64,000 bases of DNA from Parapedobacter tibetensis (GCF_024704835.1 NZ_JAMXBE010000006.1:514-64513), one strand, 5' to 3'. Positions 45,991 to 55,887 are shown, numbered from the stretch's first letter. The notes: generated from the letters alone by a model not told the origin. Translations and numbers: made by a program.

Positions 45991-48900
45991 ATGAACAACA
46001 AAAGACTTCGACACCACCTTGGTTGTTTGGTATCATCACAAACTTATTTGGCCATGAAACTGACCATTGTCATATTTTTTGCATCCATCATGGTTTCTTT
46101 GGGTAACGTCCATGCGCAGCGCGTCAGTTTGGGTCACCATCACGTTCCATTGAAGAAGATATTGATGGAAATCAGCTGGCAATCGTCAATAGCTACTGGT
46201 AGCGCGCAAATGCCGGTTTTGGTACAGGAACGAACGATTAGCGGTCGTGTAACGGACGAACAAGGTAGGCCATTAGAAGGGGTAAGCGTGCGGGTAAAGG
46301 GTGCCGAAGAAGGAACGGTTACCGCCGCGGACGGTACGTATCGCATTACCGTCCCTGCCGCAAGCAGTGTGCTGGTTTATAGTTATGTGGGTTTCGCCAG
46401 GCAGGAAGTTGCCGTAGACGGGCAAACAGCTATATCCATCGTGTTGGCAGGACTTGTCAGCGACTTGGAGGAAATAGTGGTCGTAGGCTACGGCACGCAG
46501 AAGAAGGAAAACCTCACCGGCTCGGTCGATGTTATTTCGGGGGACCGATTGAAAGACCGTGCGGCAAACAATGTAGCCGACTTGGTAAAAGGCGCCTCAC
46601 CCAACCTCAGCATCTCGATGAATATGCGTGGCGGCGAACCGGGGTCGGCGAGCGGTTGGAACATTCGGGGAATGGGGTCTATCGAAGGTAATGCTTCGCC
46701 ATTGATCCTGGTGGATGGTGTGGAAATGAACATCAACAACGTTGATCCGGAATCCATAGAAAGTGTTTCGGTATTGAAGGATGCTTCGGCTTCCGCGGTT
46801 TATGGATCACGAGCTCCTTTCGGGGTGATTTTGATCACGACCAAGAAAGGGAATAACACGGGAGGCGTCACGATTCAGTATACCGACAATTTATCGTTGA
46901 GCAGCCCTGTGCGGTTACCGAGCTTTGTCGATTCGTATACGTGGGCAACCGCATACAACCAAGCGGCTGCAAACGCCGGGGCAACTGCGGTGTACAGCGA
47001 TGAACAAATGGAACGGATTCAAGGGTATTTAGATGGCTCATTCCCGTATGAATATGATCCAGACAACCCAATAGACAATTTGTGGGCTGGCCGTCGGAAT
47101 GGTAATGCCAACAACGATTGGCCGCAGTTGTTGATGCGGGATAATTCGTTCAGCCAAAAACACAACATCAACGTATCAGGGGGTAACGAACATAACCAAT
47201 ACTACGTTGCAGGAGGGTATGTGGAAGAGAATGGGCTATATCAATGGGGTAACGATAATTATAAGCGCTATAATTTTATGGGTAACTATAATACCACGAT
47301 TACCTCTTGGTTGAGATTCAACTCCAGCGTAAAGTATACATCCAAAAAGACGGATTACCCCATTGGTTATACGACAGTAGGACGCGAACACTTCTTTAAC
47401 GGGCTACTGACGTTTGCCCCGATGATGCCGTTTTATAACATCAATGGTACGGTGCAAAGTCCGTTGGTGAGGTATTTGGAGGGCACTGGGCGGGATAATG
47501 GCCATACCAGTGATTTTTTCCTCACCTTGGGCGGGGAGTTGGAACCTATCAAAGGGTGGAAAACCTCGTTTTCCTACAATTACAATAATCAAGGCTTTCG
47601 GAGTACATCCAACCCGCGACCCGTACCGGTTGAACTGGGTAACGGCGAATTTGGTAATATCGGCAAACCTGTTGCCGGCTACGGGTCGGCATTCTCCCAG
47701 AATATATACACGCTGATCAATGGGGTGACATCGTATGAAAATACGTTCGGTCGGCATTATTTTAAAGGGATGGCGGGCTATGAACAGGAATACCGCTATT
47801 ATACAGGGATTACGGGGTCAGGAGCCAATCTGATCAATATCGACGTGCCTTCCATTAGTACGTCGCTGGGTGAACGGGTTTTGGAAGACCAGATTTACCA
47901 TTGGGCAACACAGGGTGTCTTCGGCCGGATTAATTATAATTTCGATGAAAAATACCTCGTTGAGTTCAGTGCACGGTACAACGGTTCTTCTCGGTTTGCA
48001 TCTGGAAAACGTTGGGGATTTTTCCCGTCGGCTTCCGTCGGATACGCGATTTCCAAGGAAAGTTTCTGGGAACCGATCAAGGGCTATGTGAATAACCTGA
48101 AATTCAGGGCTTCGTATGGTGCTTTAGGAAATCAAAACATCATCCAAAGCGGGCATCAAAACGTGAGGAATTACCGCTACTTGGCTACCATACCTACGGG
48201 TAGTCAGCTAAACTGGATTATCGATGGTGAGCGGCCAGCATATGCCGACGCCCCTTTATTGATCAGCGACGATTTGACTTGGGAAACCATTACCTCCTTT
48301 AATGCAGGGGTCGACGCGGCATTTTTGAATAACCGGTTGAACCTGACGTTCGACTGGTACAATCGGAAAACCTCCGATATGGTGGGTCCGGCCATTACGT
48401 TGCCGTACCAGCTTGGAGCGGCTCCTCCGCGTACGAACAATGCAGAGCTATCGACAAAGGGCTTTGAACTCGTGTTGTCATGGGAAGATCGGCCATCGCC
48501 CCAGTTTGGGTATAATGCCAGCGTAAGTTTCGGTGATAACCGCACGGAAATCCTCCAATACCGCAACGATAAAGGGACGGTGGATACGTGGTATGCAGGA
48601 AAACAAGTGGGTGAAATCTGGGGTTTCGAGAGCGGCGGATTGATCCAGACCGAAGGGGAGGCTATGGCAGACCAGTCTAAATACTGGGATTCTTGGGGCC
48701 CTGGCGATATGAAGTATCAGGACTTGAATGACGATGGTGTCATTAATGATGGCCAACGGACGTTGGATGATCATGGCGATCTGACCGTCATCGGCAATGA
48801 CCAGCCGCGCTACAACATCGGTATTACCGGGGGCGTAAACTGGAAACAGTTTGATTTTTCCATGTTCTGGCAGGGCATAGGTAAGCAGGATTATTACCCG

Positions 48901-49356
48901 GATACCGGTTCGCCGGTGTTCTGGGGGTTGATCAATTCGTGGGCGGGATCAGCCATTTTTAATGACTCACCCAATCTGGACTATTGGCGCTCGGCCGACG
49001 AGACGAATATCCTCGGCCCCAATACCGATGCTCACCTACCCAAACCCTACTTTACAAACGAAACGGGTAAGAACCGACATACCCAAAGCCGGTATTTGTT
49101 GAATGCGGCTTATTTGCGGCTTAGGAATGTACAGGTTGGCTATACGCTGCCGGGCGATTTCCTGAATCGATTTAAGATCAGTAACGTACGGGTGTACTTT
49201 TCCGGGGAAAACTTGCTGCTGATCACAAGTGTGCCTAAAGTCGCTGATCCGGAAACGATGATTGCTTCGGATAAAGATTTTGGAGGCTACCAAACCACTG
49301 GTATGATATACCCGCAGACCAGATCATTTTCGTTTGGACTGAATCTTACCTTCTGA
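45991..49356 (+). CDS. SusC/RagA family TonB-linked transporter with shortened STN domain (pair 3)
   Basis: This 1121-residue protein has a long leader (membrane part around MKLTIVIFFASIMVSLG). It starts like an STN domain (QRVSLGHHHVPLKKILMEIS) but passes after about 20 residues into RTISGRVTDEQGRPLEG, so most of the STN domain is missing. The remainder is normal: LEEIVVVGYGTQKKENLTGS, VDPESIESVSVLKDASASAVYGS, barrel, final SFGLNLTF. Loss of STN should end signalling to an anti-sigma factor but not transport. The start codon lies in a hairpin: TTGTTCAT (45972-45979) pairs with ATGAACAA (45991-45998). A second start at 46054 is possible. Confidence 0.93.
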   Translation: MNNKRLRHHLGCLVSSQTYLAMKLTIVIFFASIMVSLGNVHAQRVSLGHHHVPLKKILMEISWQSSIATGSAQMPVLVQERTISGRVTDEQGRPLEGVSVRVKGAEEGTVTAADGTYRITVPAASSVLVYSYVGFARQEVAVDGQTAISIVLAGLVSDLEEIVVVGYGTQKKENLTGSVDVISGDRLKDRAANNVADLVKGASPNLSISMNMRGGEPGSASGWNIRGMGSIEGNASPLILVDGVEMNINNVDPESIESVSVLKDASASAVYGSRAPFGVILITTKKGNNTGGVTIQYTDNLSLSSPVRLPSFVDSYTWATAYNQAAANAGATAVYSDEQMERIQGYLDGSFPYEYDPDNPIDNLWAGRRNGNANNDWPQLLMRDNSFSQKHNINVSGGNEHNQYYVAGGYVEENGLYQWGNDNYKRYNFMGNYNTTITSWLRFNSSVKYTSKKTDYPIGYTTVGREHFFNGLLTFAPMMPFYNINGTVQSPLVRYLEGTGRDNGHTSDFFLTLGGELEPIKGWKTSFSYNYNNQGFRSTSNPRPVPVELGNGEFGNIGKPVAGYGSAFSQNIYTLINGVTSYENTFGRHYFKGMAGYEQEYRYYTGITGSGANLINIDVPSISTSLGERVLEDQIYHWATQGVFGRINYNFDEKYLVEFSARYNGSSRFASGKRWGFFPSASVGYAISKESFWEPIKGYVNNLKFRASYGALGNQNIIQSGHQNVRNYRYLATIPTGSQLNWIIDGERPAYADAPLLISDDLTWETITSFNAGVDAAFLNNRLNLTFDWYNRKTSDMVGPAITLPYQLGAAPPRTNNAELSTKGFELVLSWEDRPSPQFGYNASVSFGDNRTEILQYRNDKGTVDTWYAGKQVGEIWGFESGGLIQTEGEAMADQSKYWDSWGPGDMKYQDLNDDGVINDGQRTLDDHGDLTVIGNDQPRYNIGITGGVNWKQFDFSMFWQGIGKQDYYPDTGSPVFWGLINSWAGSAIFNDSPNLDYWRSADETNILGPNTDAHLPKPYFTNETGKNRHTQSRYLLNAAYLRLRNVQVGYTLPGDFLNRFKISNVRVYFSGENLLLITSVPKVADPETMIASDKDFGGYQTTGMIYPQTRSFSFGLNLTF

Positions 49357-49459
49357 TTTTTAAATAAACATGTTATGAAACCATCATGATTTATTCAACC
49401 ACACAGGGGAATGAATAAATCAGATAGCTTCATCACCGTTAAAAACAAATTATATACAG

Positions 49460-51178
49460 ATGAAAAAGTATTGTATCATCATAATTATATTGTTAGCACT
49501 GTTTAACAGCGCTTGTGATAAAGACTTCCTCGATCGCAGACCGTTGGATGCTACCACGTCCGATGTTTTCTTTGAAACGCCCGATCAGATGCGTGTATAT
49601 ATCAATACGTTCTACAACTCCGCCAATTTCCCTAAGTATGCTAACCACGGGAGTGACTACGATAGCGATAATCAGGTTACCGGTACTCCCAACCAACGGT
49701 TGCAGGGTACGCGTACGGTGGCGACCTCGGGTTCCATTGGATTCGGTGATGTACGGCGGATCAATTTTTTCTTCGATAATTACCGAAGGGTAGAAGAAAA
49801 CCATGAGTTGGAAGAATATCAGCAATACTTGGGCGAAGCTTATTTCTTCCGTGCTTTGGTATATTTTAAGTTGTTGCAGAGCTATGGAGACATACAGATC
49901 GTCACGAAAGAGTTGACTGTCGATTCGCCCGAACTGTACAACCCACGGGATCCGCGAAATGCCGTTGCCGATTTTATCATTGGCCAACTGGATTCTGCTG
50001 CTATGTACTTAACTGCCGAAAAGACTTCTGGTGCCGGACGGATAAACCGTTGGATCGCCTTATTGATCCAAAGCCGGGTAGCACTGTACGAGGGGTCATG
50101 GGAGAAATACCATGACGGCACACCCTTTGGCGTGGATAACCCTGATCCGGATAAGTATTTTACAAAAGCGGCGGAGGCTGCCGAAGAGGTCATCGATGGA
50201 GGGGTGTACAGCGTGTACAGCACAAGCAATCCGGAGTCAGATTACAAAGACCTGTTTGCTCAGTTGGACTTCGCGACCAACAGCGAGGTGATGTTTTGGC
50301 GCAAGTACGACAACAACTTGACAGGGGGTGACGGGGACTTTACCAATGACCGTTTTTTCCGGATGGAAACCCCAACAAACAAAACCATCACCAAGGAGTT
50401 AGCAGATGCGTACTTGTGTACCGATGGCAGTCCCATTAGTGGCAATGCCCTGTTCGGCGGGCACAATACGCTAGCTTCCGAAACCGAAAACCGCGACCCC
50501 CGTTTTTATCAAACCATCGCTACGCCGGACCAGGTCTGGAAGATCCATGACAATGGTGACACCGAGTACTGGAGCGGCGCCTATGACCGACTCAATTCTT
50601 CCGCCGATTATAACGCACCCAGCGGTTACATCATTCAAAAAGGGTACAACCCGAACTTGGTATACCATGTGCAGCAGTATGAAGAGTCGCCCGGTATGAT
50701 CTACCGGTATGCCGAAGTCCTACTCAACTACGCGGAAGCCAAAGCTGAATTGGGCAAGCTTACACAGGATGATATTGACAAATCCATCAAACCCCTAAGG
50801 GAGCGCGTGGGTATGCCCAACTTGGTGCTGGCTGATATCGCCACAGATCCCAATTGGGAATTTCCTGATTTGTCGCCTGTGATCAACGAGATTCGGCGCG
50901 AACGCAGGGTGGAATTGGCTGCTGAGGGCTTCCGTTGGGATGATATTGCCCGCTGGGCGGCGGCAGATGAGCTGATTGTGGGCGAACGGCCAAAAGGATT
51001 CATGGCTGCCCAGATTTCGAAAAACCCGTATCCGGTGGATGAGGACGGTTTCCTCGACCCTTATCAAAACGCTATGCCTTCCGGTTACGGCTTTAAATTG
51101 GACAGGGATTACTTAAATTCGATACCGGAGAGTGAAATTGTACTCAATGACAACCTGACCCAAAACCCAGGTTGGTGA
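49460..51178 (+). CDS. SusD/RagB family nutrient-binding lipoprotein (pair 3)
   Basis: This 572-residue lipoprotein has a leader ending LFNSAC followed by DKDFLDRRPLDATTSD. Typical helices are YQQYLGEAYFFRALVYFKLLQSYGD, YRYAEVLLNYAEAKAELG, INEIRRERRVELAAEGFRWDDIARW and the end NLTQNPGW. It is longer than pairs 1 and 2. It follows SusC by about 100 bp and heads the run to the sugar dehydrogenase. Its stop overlaps a tiny frame at 51175 by four bases. Confidence 0.95.
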   Translation: MKKYCIIIIILLALFNSACDKDFLDRRPLDATTSDVFFETPDQMRVYINTFYNSANFPKYANHGSDYDSDNQVTGTPNQRLQGTRTVATSGSIGFGDVRRINFFFDNYRRVEENHELEEYQQYLGEAYFFRALVYFKLLQSYGDIQIVTKELTVDSPELYNPRDPRNAVADFIIGQLDSAAMYLTAEKTSGAGRINRWIALLIQSRVALYEGSWEKYHDGTPFGVDNPDPDKYFTKAAEAAEEVIDGGVYSVYSTSNPESDYKDLFAQLDFATNSEVMFWRKYDNNLTGGDGDFTNDRFFRMETPTNKTITKELADAYLCTDGSPISGNALFGGHNTLASETENRDPRFYQTIATPDQVWKIHDNGDTEYWSGAYDRLNSSADYNAPSGYIIQKGYNPNLVYHVQQYEESPGMIYRYAEVLLNYAEAKAELGKLTQDDIDKSIKPLRERVGMPNLVLADIATDPNWEFPDLSPVINEIRRERRVELAAEGFRWDDIARWAAADELIVGERPKGFMAAQISKNPYPVDEDGFLDPYQNAMPSGYGFKLDRDYLNSIPESEIVLNDNLTQNPGW

Positions 51179-51273
51179 GAAATGTAGTCGCGGCGGTACT
51201 GCTGAGTGTAGCAATAGCCTGTACACCCTCGAAAGACGAGCATGATACCGTTAATGTAACGCATGATGAATAG
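51175..51273 (+). CDS. Possible 32-residue lipopeptide
   Basis: A GTG start overlaps the SusD stop as GTGA and opens a short frame with a complete lipoprotein leader (RNVVAAVLLSVAIAC) and a short tail (TPSKDEHDTVNVTHDE) ending at 51273. Translational coupling and an intact lipobox argue for expression. On the other hand it could be the 5' stub of a deleted lipoprotein gene, as other stubs occur in this window. Confidence 0.4.
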   Translation: MRNVVAAVLLSVAIACTPSKDEHDTVNVTHDE

Positions 51274-51303
51274 GAGGTGTTTTTTAAAGCAGGGTGTACT
51301 TTG

Positions 51304-52830
51304 ATGATGAACTTTACCGGAAAAAATAGCGTTGTTGGCCTGATGCTTTTGGTCTGTGTTACTTCCTGCCGGACAGCGGACGAGTTCAAGAAGGAAACGG
51401 TTGATTATGTGAAGTTGGAAAAATCGTACCTTGAGGTAGCTACGGTAGCCGATGGATTGCATGTCCCTTGGGGGATAGATTATTTTGATGGGAAGCTCAT
51501 TTTCACCGAAATCACGGGCAAGGTGAAACAACTGGATTTGGAGACGGGAAATGTTTCGATATTGCTGGTGCTGGATGAGGTGTTTCAGAAAAGGACGACG
51601 GGCCTTTTGGACATCGCGGTACAACAAACGACCGACGCCAACCCCTTTGTTGTATTGAATTATACCGCTGAAGAAGATTCGATGATTGTGTCTAACCTGG
51701 TGCGGTATACCTATACGGGTGATACGCTGCTCGACCCCAAAAAACTATTGGTTGCTAAAGGGTACACCGGACACAATGGTGCACGTGTGATCATTGATAA
51801 GGGCGATATCATCTATTGGGCTACGGGTGACGTTGCTGATAACACCCAGGCTCAGGATTCGACAACGTGCAACGGCAAGATCCTCCGCCTGCAACTGGAT
51901 GGTTCCATACCGGCAGATAATCCCATCCCAGACAGTTATGTGTATGCATGGGGGTTCCGGAATATACAAGGGCTCACTTTAGGTGGACAGGGCAACCTAT
52001 TTACTTCGGAACACGGTGATGCCATTGAAGATGAAATTAACCGGATCCAGCCGCTGCATAATTACGGTTGGCCGCAGATCGAAGGAATGCATGATACACC
52101 GGAGGAACTTGCAATTGTGGAGAACCATCGCCGTACTGAACCGATCAAATCGTGGACGCCGGTAATTGCACCGGCGGGTTTGGCCTATTATAACCATTCC
52201 GGGATACCGGAATGGCAAAATACGTTATTACTGGTCACCCTGAAAAGCCAAACACTGCGGGTATTGCTACTGAATGAAGACCACACGGCTATAACCGGAG
52301 AAAAAACCTATTTTTCGGATCGGTATGGTCGTATCCGGGACGTGCTCGTGGCACCGAACGGCGACGTGTATCTGGCTACCAGCAATCAGGATTGGAATCC
52401 GCAACCCGGCTTTCCGTTGGACACCGACGACCGGATCTTGCGCATTCGGAAGACACCGGATATCCCTGACGCCGAAGCTTATGTAGAAGCAGATGTATAC
52501 GAAGATACCAATGCGTTGGATGGCGCTGCAATATACAAAAACTATTGTGCGTCCTGCCATAAAGATGACGGCATGGGGGTGGCAAACAGTTTCCCACCGT
52601 TGAAAGGATCGCGCAGTATAAATAACACGGCAGCATTTATCGATATCCTCCTGAATGGAACAGACGGACAGCAGCGAATAAATGGTGTGACGTATGATCA
52701 GCCGATGGCCAGTTTCTCTTTTCTAGAAGATGAGGAGCTGTCGGCCATCATCAACTATGTAAACACGGCCTTTGGAAGCGGGCGGTTGATCCTTACGAAA
52801 GAAGTAACAAATCAAAGACAACGCGAGTGA
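51304..52830 (+). CDS. PQQ-type soluble aldose/sorbosone dehydrogenase with C-terminal cytochrome c
   Basis: This protein of about 508 residues is read from the ATG pair at 51304; a GTG further upstream is less likely. The lipoprotein leader ends LVCVTSC. The propeller of the Gdh/sorbosone dehydrogenase family follows (DGLHVPWGIDYFDGKLIFTE, YTGHNGARVIIDKGDIIYWATGD, YAWGFRNIQGLTL, NLFTSEHGDAIEDEINRIQ), with the His and Arg residues expected at the PQQ site. A cytochrome c domain lies at 52546-52560 (CASCH) with a distal Met probable in PMASFSF. It would oxidise a sugar in the periplasm and pass electrons to its own haem. Its stop overlaps the next start (ATGA). Confidence 0.88.
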   Translation: MMNFTGKNSVVGLMLLVCVTSCRTADEFKKETVDYVKLEKSYLEVATVADGLHVPWGIDYFDGKLIFTEITGKVKQLDLETGNVSILLVLDEVFQKRTTGLLDIAVQQTTDANPFVVLNYTAEEDSMIVSNLVRYTYTGDTLLDPKKLLVAKGYTGHNGARVIIDKGDIIYWATGDVADNTQAQDSTTCNGKILRLQLDGSIPADNPIPDSYVYAWGFRNIQGLTLGGQGNLFTSEHGDAIEDEINRIQPLHNYGWPQIEGMHDTPEELAIVENHRRTEPIKSWTPVIAPAGLAYYNHSGIPEWQNTLLLVTLKSQTLRVLLLNEDHTAITGEKTYFSDRYGRIRDVLVAPNGDVYLATSNQDWNPQPGFPLDTDDRILRIRKTPDIPDAEAYVEADVYEDTNALDGAAIYKNYCASCHKDDGMGVANSFPPLKGSRSINNTAAFIDILLNGTDGQQRINGVTYDQPMASFSFLEDEELSAIINYVNTAFGSGRLILTKEVTNQRQRE

Positions 52831-53717
52831 TGAATAACAAGAAACATATAAACTGGTTGTCGGTACTTGGTCCCGGCGTGATCACAGCGGCGCTGGTATT
52901 CGGCCCCAGCAAGATGACCATCACCTCTAAAATGGGTGCGGATTTTTCCTATTCGTTGTTATGGGTTATCGTGGTAGCCATCTTTTTCATGATGATTTTT
53001 ACCAACATGAGCGCCCGCATAGGCCAGCACAACCGGGAATCCCTATTGACCCTGATACGGAAGAAAACCGGTCGGTTTGGTAGTATCTTCATAGGTGTGG
53101 GTGTTTTTTTGGTGGCTACTTCATTCCAGGCGGGCAATTCGACCGGATTGGGCATTGCTATCGGGGAGGCCACCGATTCGAACCCCAAAATCTGGATCGT
53201 CGTATTTAATGGATTGGGTATCGTTTTATTGTTTTTCCGATCTTTTTATAAGTTGATGGAAAAAGTGATGCTGGCCTTGGTGCTCCTGATGCTTTTCAGT
53301 TTCGTAACCACAGCCATTGTGGTGAAACCACCTATCGCAGCAATATTTTCGGGATTGATGCCTTCCTTACCTGATAAATCGGTGGGTCTCGTCGTCGCGT
53401 TCATCGCTTCCTGTTTTTCGTTGGTGGGTGCGTTTTACCAATCGTATCTGGTGCAGGAGAAGCGGAAGAGCCAAGGTTTGGAAGCAGGCGCCGGAGGCCA
53501 TGCTCAATTGAGTAGTACAATGGGGATTGTAATTTTGGGGCTGATGAGTGCCGTGGTACTGATCTGCGCGGCAACGGTTTTGAATTCACAGGGCATCAAG
53601 GTCAATTCGATCGCGGTTGGCCAAGACGGAAGTATCTATTCGCTAGCGCGCTTTGTGCATGGAGGTGAAGAAATAGAAGATTTAATCAAAATTCCTAATC
53701 CTTTTGAACAAAATTAA
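52827..53717 (+). CDS. Chimera of an NRAMP-like transporter and a propeller C-terminus
   Basis: This 296-residue product begins as an NRAMP-like transporter (LGPGVITAALVFGPSKMTITSK; about seven hydrophobic helices up to VVLICAATVLNSQGIK). At Val259-Asn260-Ser261 it changes into the last 35 residues of the beta-propeller encoded at 24498 (SIAVGQDGSIYSLARF, ending EDLIKIPNPF). It lies just before the second dehydrogenase gene, as the propeller gene does before the first. A deletion joining two genes in frame at a short VNS-coding match explains this. The transporter lacks its last helices and is probably inactive. The metal-binding DPGN of NRAMP is replaced by GPSK in both copies in this window. 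Confidence 0.8.
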   Translation: MMNNKKHINWLSVLGPGVITAALVFGPSKMTITSKMGADFSYSLLWVIVVAIFFMMIFTNMSARIGQHNRESLLTLIRKKTGRFGSIFIGVGVFLVATSFQAGNSTGLGIAIGEATDSNPKIWIVVFNGLGIVLLFFRSFYKLMEKVMLALVLLMLFSFVTTAIVVKPPIAAIFSGLMPSLPDKSVGLVVAFIASCFSLVGAFYQSYLVQEKRKSQGLEAGAGGHAQLSSTMGIVILGLMSAVVLICAATVLNSQGIKVNSIAVGQDGSIYSLARFVHGGEEIEDLIKIPNPFEQN

Positions 53718-53719
53718 AC

Positions 53720-55873
53720 ATGAATAATATGATGAATATAAAAGCAACTATTTATTTTTTTGCTGTTCCTTTATTTTTCTGCATCCTTCTGTTGTCCTGT
53801 GAAAGTGCGCGATATGACGACGCATTGAGCCCAGAAAAAGCGCTGGAAAGTTTTACCATAGCTGCGGGTTTTACCATCGAAACATTTGCATCCGAACCTT
53901 ACATTATAGATCCAGTGGATATGGTCTTTGATGAGTCTGGCAATATCTATTTAATAGAAATGGGGGATTACCCCTACAAACCGGAACTGGGAGAAGGTAA
54001 AGGAAAGATCAAACTATTGAAAGATGTCGATGGCGACGGGAAAATAGATTCCGTGGTGGTATTTGCCGAGGGGATCCAAGATGCGACAAGCCTGCTGCCT
54101 TGGGACGGCGGCGTGATCGTGACCAGTGCACCGGATATCTTGTACTTGAAGGATACCGATGGGGATGGTATAGCCGATGAGCGAGAAGTATTGTTTACAG
54201 GTTTTTTTGAAAATAATTCGGAAGCGCAGATTACCAGTTTACGCTATGGGGTTGACAATTGGATTTATGCAAACAACAACGGTCAAATAGGTGCCGTGAA
54301 ATTTAATCGGTTGCAGGATGCCCCGGCGGTGTCCGTGGGGGGGGGAGACTTTAGGTTTAGGCTTGACAAAAACCTGTTTGAAGCCGAGAGCGGAGCCGGG
54401 CAATTTGGTTTGGCCGTGGATGACTGGGGCAACCGTTTTTTTACACAGAACACGCTACATATTCAAACTGCACCTATCCCCAGGCGGTACTTACATAGGC
54501 ATGGATACCTGCCTTCCTATTCATCGGTTTCAAATATTTATGCGCATGATTTAAGGGTATACCAGATCAGCGAGCCCCCCTACTGGCGGGTGGCGCGCAG
54601 TACACGCCGCCAACAGCAATATGATGAAGCGGGCTTAGATAGAACAGAGCATATTGAGGGGCATTTTACCGGAGCTTCAGGAGGCACCCTGTATGCCGCC
54701 GATCTTTTCCCGGAATCCTTTTACGGCAATGTGTTTACGGCTGAAGTGGCCTGCAACCTGATCCACCGCGACGTCATTGTGCCCATTGACGAGGGACCAT
54801 TCTTTTCGGCAAGACGCGATTCTTCTGAATTGGAACGTGAATTTTTAGCGTCAAAAGATACCTGGTTTAGACCCGTCAATTTCAGTGTGGGCCCCGATGG
54901 AGCACTGTACATCATTGATATGTATCGGCAACACATTGAAACTCCTGTTTCCATTCCGGATGACCTGAAAACGGAAATGGATTTTTTATATGGCAACCAA
55001 TATGGCCGGGTTTATAAGGTATATCCGGAAGACAAGACACCACCTGCACTAGCGAGTCCAAACCTGAGGGACGTACCTACAGCGGAATTGGTTGATTTAT
55101 TGACCAGAAATGACCAATGGTGGCGTATCCAAGCCCAGCGTTTGATTGTAGAACGGCAGGATAAATCAATTATCCCGGCATTAGAGGAGATGGTTCATCA
55201 GCATTCGGATCCCCGTACGAGGTTACATGCCTTATATAGCCTGGAAGGGCTGGATGCATTGACAGGCTCAATCGTAGAGAAGGCGTTGGATGACCAGGAT
55301 GCACAAGTGAGGAGACATGCCATTGTATTATCAGAGCGCTATCCGGAAAATGTTCGCTTACTCGCCACCAAAGTTGACGATCCAGCATCCCAAACCGCTT
55401 TCCAGGCAACATTAAGCATCGGGCAGTTTTCGGATGAGGTCGCCGTAGCCGTTTTAGCCAAAGTTGTACAGCAGCATGGTGGTGACGACTGGTTTAGGAA
55501 GGCTGTATTGAGTTCAGAAGCAGGTTCTTCGGTAGCGCTTTTGGAAATGCTATCGAAAGCGCGATTTTTCGATCAATCGGGAAACGACAAAATCAGTTTC
55601 CTCACAGATTTTGCCTATGTGATCGGTGCGCGTGGCAAGTTAAACGAGATTCAATCCCTTGTGCGTGTTTTGACAAAGGCAAATAACGAAGATAGCGAAA
55701 AACTACAACTGGCTTATTTGGCTGGTCTTGCAAAGGGAGTGGGAAAAGCAACGTTTTCAGGTGACCAAAAGCAGCAGATGATTACATTGCTTGAAGCGCA
55801 AAAGAAGACTTCCGCTGATGTTGAAAAAGCAGTTGACGGTGTGGTATCGGCCCTCAGTCAGGATAACGGTTAA
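53720..55873 (+). CDS. PVC-type membrane-bound dehydrogenase domain lipoprotein with HEAT repeats (copy 2)
   Basis: This 717-residue paralogue of the protein at 25803 is alike over its whole length. The lipoprotein leader ends ILLLSC. Propeller motifs are DPVDMVFDESGNIYLIEMGDYPY, NNNGQIGAVKFNR, ASGGTLYAADLFP and VGPDGALYIIDMYRQ; a D-x-D-G-D-G calcium-type loop (LKDTDGDGIADE) is clearer than in copy 1. The C-terminal third is HEAT-like. No CxxCH is present. It starts two bases after the chimera gene and is followed by the second HiPIP gene. Confidence 0.85.
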   Translation: MNNMMNIKATIYFFAVPLFFCILLLSCESARYDDALSPEKALESFTIAAGFTIETFASEPYIIDPVDMVFDESGNIYLIEMGDYPYKPELGEGKGKIKLLKDVDGDGKIDSVVVFAEGIQDATSLLPWDGGVIVTSAPDILYLKDTDGDGIADEREVLFTGFFENNSEAQITSLRYGVDNWIYANNNGQIGAVKFNRLQDAPAVSVGGGDFRFRLDKNLFEAESGAGQFGLAVDDWGNRFFTQNTLHIQTAPIPRRYLHRHGYLPSYSSVSNIYAHDLRVYQISEPPYWRVARSTRRQQQYDEAGLDRTEHIEGHFTGASGGTLYAADLFPESFYGNVFTAEVACNLIHRDVIVPIDEGPFFSARRDSSELEREFLASKDTWFRPVNFSVGPDGALYIIDMYRQHIETPVSIPDDLKTEMDFLYGNQYGRVYKVYPEDKTPPALASPNLRDVPTAELVDLLTRNDQWWRIQAQRLIVERQDKSIIPALEEMVHQHSDPRTRLHALYSLEGLDALTGSIVEKALDDQDAQVRRHAIVLSERYPENVRLLATKVDDPASQTAFQATLSIGQFSDEVAVAVLAKVVQQHGGDDWFRKAVLSSEAGSSVALLEMLSKARFFDQSGNDKISFLTDFAYVIGARGKLNEIQSLVRVLTKANNEDSEKLQLAYLAGLAKGVGKATFSGDQKQQMITLLEAQKKTSADVEKAVDGVVSALSQDNG

Positions 55874-55887
55874 TTACATGTTGAATA

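Noticed and set aside
51277..51303. GTG start of the sugar dehydrogenase
   Set aside because: The ATG pair at 51304 lies directly before a normal lipoprotein leader; the longer version would place polar residues before it.
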